NCBI GenBank assembly: GCA_940337035.1
Contig: OW679197.1
Span: forward strand, 41,980,466 to 42,044,465
Length of the DNA stretch: 64,000 nucleotides
Source of the DNA: Agriotes lineatus
Lineage: Eukaryota > Arthropoda > Insecta > Coleoptera > Elateridae
Reading direction: 5' to 3'
In this document: one piece after another, positions 55,601 through 64,000 of the stretch
Layout: each line of letters starts with the position of its first letter
Position numbering within the stretch: the first letter of the stretch is position 1
Made by a program: the position numbers and the translations under genes
Notes under the pieces: model-generated
Database searches by the model: none
The model's input: only the letters and a program-made list of their open reading frames with translations
What the model was told of the DNA's origin: nothing

Positions 55601-56990
55601 GAACCGCCAAATACGGCTAAAAAGCGTATCCGTGCACACAGCTACTTCGTATAACGACTTTTTAGAAAGATGAAAATGCAAGTAAGTGGACAGGAGTAAA
55701 TAACACCGTCAAACGTCTTAACCCGTCAAGCGCGCGCATTTTAACAACTAAACATGCTACGAAACCACCACGAGAATGCCCATCAACTCAGCGCAAAATT
55801 GCTCGGACGTCTAATAAAAGCGAAAAATTCAAGATAAGCGTCATAAATTTAGCTCGTAGACGGCTCGCAGGTCGCCGAATTAAGAAATCGTTAATTTTTA
55901 GTACACAAATATTCTAAATTAATTTAAAACTAGCTTTGTCTTAAATCAATCAGCACCGTGCGATGTGTCGCTGTACGCATACAAATATGAGGAAGACAAC
56001 AAAAGCCGTACCGACTCTGAGGCCAACAAACGGAGCGAGCGCGGATAAAAGGAACAAAGAAATAACGCACCCGAAAGAGTGGCTAACTATATAGAATACT
56101 CGCAGAAATGTAAGCGTAACCTTTTTGTGTGCGGTATCAAGCTGCTTGGTTTGTTTTCAGCAACCCGATGCTTTTAAATTAAACCGCTAATGATACGCGC
56201 CGGCTAATTAAGATAGTTTCACCACTTCGATGAAAACACATTTCGTCCTACTGACTGACCAATGGGCATCGAGGAAACTTAACACAAAGAAAGTAGCTTC
56301 CTTAAATAATGAAGCGTTTGCAACAAGAGATCAATCTGCCTCGGCCATCCGGCCTCGATTTCACCCAATATTGCCTAGCAGCTTAATAACCCCAACCAGA
56401 AGGATGCCCCTCCAGCTTGAGGAAACCACACTCTACTTCGTCGAGTGGAAACCACAGCACTTCACCTTCTCCAATCTGAGTCAACCTACTTTGCACCGCT
56501 GCCTTCTTTTTCACGAGCATCCCACACCTGCGCCTTCTTCACCACGAGGAAACCAAACCTTCCTACTCTCCAGCCTGAGAAATTCTCTCCGCCGCCTACT
56601 ACGCCAGCACCGAGTGCCAATAGCTGGACGAGCCATCACCGCCATCACGCTCCTCCCACCGGCGAGACCACCAGCGGCATCAGCACCGAAGAACCACTCC
56701 CGTTGCCTCCTGAAAGGCAGGACGGAGGTAGATTCAAGTCCCTGCACCTGGCCACGCCAGCGGAGCTACCCCATTTTGTTTCTGTTTGTATTCTATTCCT
56801 CTAGTTCTAACTGTCCACAGTATTAGCCTGTATATAGTCGAATTACGTCACAATAAATAATTATTTCAACAAATCGACTCTGTAGCAGAGGGTTACGCCT
56901 CTCCGTTTTGACTGCCGCCACTCGCCTCCACCGCTGAACAAGCCAAGGGTAATTGCAAGAGTTACAGGGAAAACAGATAAGTACCATTTC
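55601..56990. other. GC-richer flank, possible older repeat or LTR
   Basis: Right-hand continuation of the GC-richer DNA interrupted by the Gypsy element. A plus-strand frame at 56,230-56,826 is open for 198 codons, but it is rich in Pro, Ser and Thr, overlaps another open frame and has no domain. Features such as AATAAATAATTATTTCAAC near 56,850 recall the polyadenylation part of an LTR. I cannot define ends. Confidence 0.35.
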
Positions 56991-58179
56991 TGGTAGCCAT
57001 CTTGAAATTATGGCGTTACAAAGGCTCTAGACTACGCCTTTTATCGTTACCGAGATATAGCACCCTGTATTGATACTTGATTGGAAACCACTGAATGTAT
57101 TATAACTAATTTTGTAACCATAAAATAAATTACTCGATTTATAGGAAAAAATTAATACTAAACTAATACTGAAATATTATTTATTTTATTAGGAAGAGAG
57201 AAATTAGGATTTTAAAATATTCATCTTCTGAGCCCAATAGTCCACATAATTACTGTCATCACAGAGGTCTTCACCACCACCACACAATTACAGTTTTGTG
57301 CATCTTATAGACTGCTTGTCATTTACATTTTACAGCATACCGTTATTTCTCATAACCACAACGTATCAGCTGAATTAACAATTCTGATCTACATAAAAGG
57401 CTACCTACTCATAGTAGAAAAATATTAATTCTTTGACTTCTCCTAGCCAAATTGTAACGGCTCTGGGAGATATGGGTGCTGTAGATTAACGCGTTTCCAC
57501 TCTATCACCTGGTAATGAGTACTTAAGATATACCGTTTTAGAGAAGATCTTGTTGGTGGCAGATTTTCTTTTTAAACTTCTCTTTTGCCAACATTCACCA
57601 ATTGACCAATATGCGAAATATTTTTCCTTGGCGAGTACATTTGTTAAATGAATAGCTCTATCCATTGTTAGCCTTCAGTTTTAAATGGTTCTAGGCATCC
57701 AAGTCTTCCCAAAGCTCCAAGAACTTCTTTTCGAAAGCTTTACAGATAGATAGTTTCCTTTGCTTTTAAGGTAACACCACACTCTATAAGAACCTTCACT
57801 TTGCTAGTTCTTAAACTGGAGCGCCCACGATTGAGTTGTATAAATCTTCTATTAGTTCTAACTCCTCGATGAATGGACACACATATCGGTAGTTGGTAAA
57901 TGAATGTGGAGGATAGCAGCACAACGTGAGATGTACAGAGAGTCCAGAATATATATTTTTTTAAATCGGCAGTGAAGAACGTCGAAATCGCCATTAAAAT
58001 ACGAAAAACATGAAGTGAAGTAATTTATTGTTTTACGACGTTTAAAAGAGGTGGTATGACAGATGAGTGACAGAAAACGTCAACATAACCTACAAAAGTT
58101 GATAATTTTTCTAAATTTTAAGAAACATAATGTGCCCCTCGGCACTGATATTATCTTTTACCTCTCATGTGGTAAAAAG
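56991..58179. other. No recognised feature
   Basis: AT-rich sequence with short frames on both strands and no recognisable domain. Confidence 0.5.
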
Positions 58180-58690
58180 TTAACTTTTAGTGCATAGATA
58201 TACAACCATCTGCTTCCTTGTGTGGCTTTCAAGTTCTCCAACATCATTTCCATCTGATGACTTGGCTTCATTTCTCCAACTGGCAACCAGCCATCTTTTA
58301 ATCCTCTGTGCATGAAATACTGATTTATTTGCTAGGTGTGCTGTTAATTCATTCTTATTTTTAAAATGAGATAGGAGGGATCTCATGGCGAGCTTTCTAA
58401 TATCGGTAGATTCCATAATTTTGTACTCAATAGGTGTTGCTATTTTCTTTCTCATACAGTTATTTAGTGGATTACTTAGATAGATATCAAATACTAAATG
58501 CGTTTCGCCGTACTTCAACAGGTAAGGCCCTTTCTTCTTGTTGAATTCAATTGCAAGGTCATAGTATTTCTTCACGTGTTAAAGTTTGTCTAGGACTTGC
58601 AATTTTGCCATTGTATCAAGAACAGCTGCTGAATACAAGTTTGATACTTGTATTTGGTCTGGCAGAGACGACCTTATTTTGGTAACAAAT
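58180..58690 (-). pseudogene. PIN-like family fragment, second subfamily
   Basis: The minus-strand frame reads PYLLKYGETHLVFDIYLSNP, MESTDIRKLAMRSLLSHFKN, KNELTAHLANKS and RIKRWLVASWRNEAKS. After a one-base frame change it gives the EADGCISMH end of a QEEADT-type block. The VFDxY and EEAD acidic blocks and the SHxKxKxELTxYLA segment are those I know from a widespread uncharacterised invertebrate family with a PIN-like nuclease layout, related to but distinct from the copy at 45 kb. Upstream, RSSLPDQIQVSNLYSAAVLD can be read before a stop. The C-terminal part is missing. Confidence 0.5.
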
Positions 58691-59589
58691 GTAGAAATGT
58701 GAGAACATGTTCGTGTTGTTACCGTTTAAATGTTGTTGTTTTTCAAATATTTTCATCAAATTGCTTTTGTTTGAAGGTATAATCTTTGTCACATTTAAGA
58801 GAAGAAAGTACTGCAGAAAATTCGTATTTACTCAGGAATTTTTATAGAGCATTGCCAATTCGACTTCTTGAAACAATCGGTAAACTCGTAAACAATCTGT
58901 ATTATAGTGTCTTGACAACCTTGCATACGTTTTTACATATTCGTAGCTTCAGCTTTTCCTCTTTATTGACACCCACACCTCCTATAGATTTTGGTGACTA
59001 AACCGATTTTTTAAGGTGTTATACATTTGCCAACTCTTTTCAATCATTGTTGGTATGTCCTTCATAAAAAATTGTTTTTGGTGCGATGTCGATGAGTTCT
59101 TTTCTCTTCTTTACGGGAATAGATACAGACAGCGACTCTCGAATAGGTTGTTCTCAGGGAATCTGATTTTCCTTGCTGACGCCGTGATGGTGATTTTTGG
59201 TTTAGTTATGGTTTTTGGTTTTTGGCCCTCACCGAATGTGCGGACGATGCAGCCCTGCAGTTGTATTAATATTTGAAAGCGCTTCACCAATCGTTATCTA
59301 CACGTGGTCCAAATTCATCTGGGATAAATATTTCAAAGCTGTTGGCGCCGTGTTTTAGCGAAAGCATCCATGATTCTACCTTATCTGAAAATCGTAGGTG
59401 CGGAGCTTTCCGAAAATTGCACTCTTCGCAATTGATCATGTCGGGCTGTCTTGAATATGACACCTGCAATCCCGACCGGCGGATGTTTGGGCGGCATACC
59501 GCTCTCGTTTATCTCGGTCATTACATAAAATCTCCACTAGCGTGCAGAAGAGGCTCAACCAGAAGAAACTAAGAACGAGTTTTGTTTTC
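58691..59589. other. Unrecognised, with GC-richer part at 59.1-59.57 kb
   Basis: Open frames on both strands at 59,016-59,572 overlap and none matches a family I know. The region adjoins the diverged repeat at 59.6 kb and may be part of the same old element. Confidence 0.4.
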
Positions 59590-60175
59590 TTTTTTTAAGT
59601 GAAGTTGTACAATGCTAAGAACAGTGAATCGGTGCTAAATGCTTCATCCAACTGCTACCTGAATTTCTAACTCCCCCACTATGTACAGTTCGCTTCACGA
59701 GCTGCATACCTAAATAATGATTTTCAACCAGGGAGCTGATGTTGGTCGCCACCAGTTGTAATTTATATTATGTATCTCCGTTTATCCTGTTTTCTAAGCT
59801 ATTGTTCTTCCAAGCCGAATTAGTTGTGGTGCACCTTAAATTGGCCAGTAATTACCTGAAATTTGTACTAAATGCATTTTAATTTGTGATTATATACAGT
59901 GATATTAGCATTATGGTGTTTTTACTGGTTACTGCTACCTGTACGTGATTTGAGCTTTTATTTCAGGAAATTATGTGAAACTTGAGTTTACGAATTCTCA
60001 GTTGAATGCCTGGATACACATGCCATTAATTGGTAAAGATTCGTTGGCGCTCTTTTGGCTTTTAATGATTGGTTAGTAGTTAAAGCGCTGCACGCCGTCT
60101 TCCTGAACTGGCCGGCTGGTAACTGTATCCAAGTAGTCATAAAGTCTGTTTTCTTTTAAGAGAATTAGCTGATGA
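59590..60175 (+). repeat. Diverged interspersed repeat, copy 2
   Basis: Partner of 8,700-9,165, with the same block order: a GAATTCTCAGTTGA block, CTGGATACACATG, AAGATTCGTTGGCGC, TTTTGGCTTTTAATGATTG, GCACGCCGTCTTCCTGAACT and AACTGTATCCAAGTAGTCAT. Non-coding as far as I can see. Confidence 0.55.
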
Positions 60176-61910
60176 ATAGATTGGATGCTAACAAAGCCAA
60201 TTTCTTTTGAATGATCTTAACCACCACGTCGCCCAGAACTGTTTTCTTGTTCAAGAGTCTTATAAGAACCTAAAAAATAAAAGGGTACCTTAGTTTCGCT
60301 AACTGTCCATTTCCTATAGAAACCTCCCTCCATAAGTTGCTGTTTCATGTATCCTAAGTACCACGCTGTCATACTTGCAAAATTAAGCAAATTAAGGCCG
60401 AAAAAGTACTTAACAAACGTTTCTCGTGCTACAAGATGAAACTCCCAGTTGGCAGTTCTTGATAAATCAAGTTATGGAGAAACAGTAAAAGATCTCTAAT
60501 AATCTTTTTGTGTTTCTTATCTCGTTTGAAACAAAAAAAGGTTGGCGCATACGTGCTTAGAAGCGACATAAAACTAGTTTGAGAGAAATAAGGAAGTGTC
60601 ATTTCTGGCGGCCATCTAAAAATTATGACGTCAGACAAGCTCGCGGCCACAGATTCAGGCAAAATTAGTATTTGATTATGTGATTCATAAACTATGCCTA
60701 TCTACACTAGTCATACTATTCCTTCATACAAAATTCCACGGACTAGGATAGATTAATTGATGTCCGTACACTATCTAGCGAGATTAAAGGTTTAGTCAGC
60801 AATTTCCATGGACTTTTGAAATTAGAATGTCGTACCTACTTATATTCTTTGTTTATCTTTTTTACTATGATTTTATTTAGTTATTTAGTCCAGCTGGCTC
60901 AATGTGCTGTTAAGTAACCCGGTTGATTTATTTCAATAAAATAAGTAATTACAAAATTTTAAATCAAGGCTCGCATATGGCATTGTAGTTCAAAAGTATT
61001 GAATTTAGAAGTTTAGGAAGTATTTTAACCAAAAATTATTATATATTAGAATAATTTCAACTTCGTTGAGTTTTTTATTTATTAAGTCTGCACTATCCAC
61101 CTACCATTATCAAATATTCGTTTTGGAAGTACAAAATGTAGTTCTTTTTTTCTGTTTGTATCGCAATAACAGAATATTGGCCGCATTAACTTATATATTT
61201 TGGAACTTAACAATTACCGGAAATCATCAAGGAAGCAATTGTTTATATTATATTTTAGAATTTAAATGTAACAATCCAGTATTATTCTTCTTGAAGAAAA
61301 AAACTATGTTGCATAAATATCATTATGTATAAAGATATAGTTATTGTATTATGATTTGCAGTTTAATCTGTCAATTTCTATTCGAAAATACATTGTGTAA
61401 TTTATTATATTTATTTTTGATATGCATTGAAACATGAAACGTTCTATACAGCGCTTTATGAGTTTATTTATGATCATGTTTTTAATGGTAGGAACAGATA
61501 AAATAACGGAAGACGATTTTCTAGTAAACAACCTTAACGTAATCTATTAGCGTGTCGAGCTTTGGCTCAAGTCTGTGCAATTTTGAATAAATTGATTTTT
61601 TCAAAATTGGTTTATCTTTCAGGTTTCAGCTTTGTTACAGTGTAATGGACATCTGCTACTGCTGTGTGCTATAACAATTAACTTGAGGCTTATCTACGTT
61701 TATGGTACTATATTTGTGCTTCTAGAACATTTCTTTGGTAAGAAATTAATTTACTGTGGCCCTCCCACAAATAACAAATTATGTAGGTTGTCTGTAACCT
61801 ACATAAATGGATTGAGGATTGGAAAATAATAGAAAGTGTTAAAAGGTAGTTAACGGACTGTTGGAGAGAAATAAAAATATGGATATCAAACACTAGCTAA
61901 AATAAGTATA
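60176..61910. other. No recognised feature
   Basis: AT-rich with short frames only. A minus-strand frame at 60,429-60,662 is open for 77 codons but matches nothing known to me. Confidence 0.5.
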
Positions 61911-62469
61911 AATTTATTATTTACAAACGTTAACATACGGTAATTCCAAACTATGTAATTGAGCTTTTACACAATTATAGTAACAATAAATACAAATTAC
62001 AAATAATGATATATACAGATCACACTAAACCTATGGACTAACGCAAAGTTACAAGTACAGATAAGATTTATTTAAATAGGATGTGTATTACGCAAGATTT
62101 TAAAGTATTAGTTTAATAATTAGGCATTAAAAACAATGTAGTTATGTAATGAGTATTTTTTATCAGCTGGTATTTAAAACTGTTTACAAATATTAACTAC
62201 CTATCGTACAATCAATCAACAAATTAACTAAGTACAGTCAAGCGCGAACAATATTTTCAGTTTAACGTTACAAAATAGTTCGTAGTCCGTAATTCAGACC
62301 ATCGTTTCACATAAAAATAGGAATTCTAACTAATTTAACGCATTTAAAAATGTACAACTAGGTGACTAATGTGTGCTGATTTGTGTTACAAAAACAAGCC
62401 AAATCAATAACAAATAACATGCAAATTGCGGCAATAAATATTACGTTTAAATATAGCACACGGTTCACT
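61911..62469 (-). other. Possible 3' UTR of a minus-strand host gene
   Basis: Downstream on the minus strand of the candidate exon. A minus-strand AATAAA occurs near 61,911-61,916 (TTTATT on the plus strand). The stretch has no open frame. Speculative and tied to the exon call. Confidence 0.25.
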
Positions 62470-62562
62470 TCATCCTGGTCTGTTTGCAGAATCAGAATTG
62501 CGGTAATTTCCAGCCGTCCTCGTTCCGGATCCGATTAATGATTGGAACGAATTGGCTGCACC
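62470..62562 (-). CDS. Candidate terminal exon of a host gene
   Basis: On the minus strand AATTATTTTGTAG is a plausible splice acceptor. It is followed by about 93 bases clearly richer in GC than the surroundings. One frame reads GAANSFQSLIGSG and TRTAGNYRNSDSANRPG before TGA at 62,470-62,472. Another reads CSQFVPIINRIRN and EDGWKLPQF before TGA at 62,492-62,494. The phase cannot be decided without the upstream exon, which would lie to the right, possibly beyond the window. No family is recognised; this could also be chance. Confidence 0.3.
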   Translation of the reverse strand, partial: GAANSFQSLIGSGTRTAGNYRNSDSANRPG

Positions 62563-62579
62563 CTACAAAATAATTGATA

Positions 62580-64000
62580 TCATGCAGTTACTTTATTATC
62601 ATGCTGGAACAACACGCACATGAGTTACAAAATATAGACAAGAACAAGGCGGCTTTATGTATGTACAAAAGATGAAGTGATAGAGCATAGAAGTATGAAT
62701 TAAGGAGAGTTGGGCTCTACACCCAACAGTTGTCAGTTCTTTCAGATAAAGTTTGAAAATTATTGTAGAAATGAAAATTCTCCCGTAATAGCTGTTAGTA
62801 AGCTAGAAAATGGCTTGGTATAAATGGAGCTAGTGTGGCATAAGTAGTTTCGATGAGTGTTGCTATTTGACGTAGGTGTGACCTTGGTGCGTACCTAAAT
62901 AGGAAAGTATTAGGAATTGTGGATAGTGCAATTAAGAAATTGATATTTTCATTTCCTTGATTTTGTTTCTGCTAGGCAGTTGATACACCATTGGCATGTC
63001 AATTTAAATTACGTTGATATGAAAACGTGTGACTTGATATAGTACTTCTCAAGGGTTGTACCCTTTCTAAGGTAGCTCATTGATATTACGATTAATTCTT
63101 AAGGGTTAAGTGAATGTTACACAGGGACGATTACTTTTTGGAATTTTTACATATACAAAAGCACAGTTTCTAACCTGATTAATATAGATGCTATGTAAGA
63201 TTTTGTTGACATTTTGAACCACCTCAAATAGTTTCATCTATTAAGAATGGAGGCAATAAGCAGTACAACTCAAGTAGAAGATTCTTTTTTAATGAAGACG
63301 TAATTAAATCTTTAATTCCGTCAAAAACGTGCTTTGTATAGTTGAACGCTTTTGTTAAACTAGTCACAAGTGTATTTCAGACTTTTGGATTTCGTTGGAA
63401 AAATAAAAAATAACCAATCAAGTGTTCGTTCATTGAGAAGAAAAATCCAGATCAGTAGCTTTATTGTAACACTGACTGACCTTTGAACATAAATTTCTTA
63501 AACCACAACTCTGAATGTTTCTTAAATCTTAGTAATATTGCTTTTAGAGTTGCTCTTTCACCTCACTTACTATTTAAAAAGTGAAGGAAAATATTAGGTT
63601 TCTGCATATCTTATTTCATTCCTTATTCTTTGCTATGAAGGAGGATTAGTGAAGATTTGTTGAAAGAAGCAGAAATATGTAGACTAACACAAACACTGCA
63701 CAGATTAAATGTGCTCTGTGTTGTTATTAAATGTTAAAGATAAGTAGAAGGCGGTGTGGGTTGTCACTCTGTGTAAGAGTTTCAGTATTGCTATGTTCAT
63801 GTAGATAGATATAAGACTAATCTAGCGGAAAGTTAGCATAATGAAGATATGAGGCACAGACTAAGTGTGCTTTAAGTTCTGATAGACATTAGAGATAAAC
63901 TTGGACTTTTACCATACTCAATTTGATTGTAATATTCTAAAGGTTTTGATAATCTTAACCACTCGAGGAACTTGCATTTAACACGTTTCCCAAATCTGAA
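62580..64000. other. No recognised feature
   Basis: AT-rich sequence without long frames, terminal repeats or hairpins that I could detect. It would be intron if the candidate exon at 62.5 kb is real. Confidence 0.5.

Noticed and set aside
56230..56826. 198-codon plus-strand frame as a host gene
   Set aside because: Low-complexity Pro/Ser/Thr-rich composition, overlap with another open frame, no domain, and position in a GC-raised flank that is probably an old repeat.

Overview
The window looks like an AT-rich arthropod, most likely insect, genome segment. There are no operons, ribosome-binding sites or rRNA/tRNA genes. Nearly all recognisable coding sequence belongs to transposable elements typical of insects: Gypsy, Penelope-like, non-LTR LINE, mariner, Helitron, Crypton-like and many short inverted-repeat (MITE) elements. 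The order cannot be fixed from sequence alone. The only candidate for host coding sequence is a short GC-richer terminal-exon-like piece near 62.5 kb on the minus strand.

Layout. 1-9.9 kb: AT-rich DNA with decayed LINE reverse-transcriptase (RT) pieces (3.75-4.02 kb minus, 5.24-5.55 kb plus, 6.5-7.4 kb plus) and the first copy of a repeat carrying a tRNA-like module. 9.9-22.1 kb: small inverted-repeat elements, a 165-bp tandem satellite, a mariner remnant, a second tRNA-like repeat, two copies of a hairpin-plus-TIR element, and two fragments of a cysteine-rich protein family. 22.5-25.2 kb: a non-autonomous Helitron holding a TA-flanked, almost symmetric inverted transposon with a helix-turn-helix start on each arm, and two palindromic MITEs. 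25.3-31.2 kb: an old Gypsy pol remnant broken by a SINE-like insert and by a 3.56-kb Foldback/Mutator-like element whose ends are arrays of a TTAGGCG motif and which is flanked by 9-bp direct repeats. 32.3-33.0 kb: a pogo/Tigger-type MITE with a TTA-flanked MITE inside it. 33.3-36.0 kb: a 5'-truncated LINE with an open RT frame, inserted into the third tRNA-like repeat copy.

36.1-39.0 kb: a tyrosine-recombinase fragment next to two nearly identical, 5'-truncated Penelope-like elements joined head to head and flanked by a 14-bp direct repeat. 39.6-44.2 kb: a cluster of foldback hairpins. 43.4-45.7 kb: a decayed gene whose parts resemble a PIN-like nuclease domain and a cysteine-rich C-terminus; related fragments lie at 20.4-21.8 kb and 58.2-58.7 kb, so the family is repetitive here. 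46.6-55.6 kb: a 9.0-kb Gypsy retrotransposon on the minus strand with ~2.1-2.3-kb LTRs, primer-binding site, polypurine tract, gag and pol, disabled by frameshifts and a stop. 55.6-64 kb: mostly featureless DNA, a diverged interspersed repeat, and the possible host exon.

The window is therefore a nested transposon graveyard rather than a set of cooperating genes. The least ordinary items are the Foldback-like element, the head-to-head Penelope dimer, the repetitive PIN-like/Cys-rich family, the palindromic MITE family whose outer arms differ from copy to copy, and the repeat family whose tRNA-like module is exchanged between copies.
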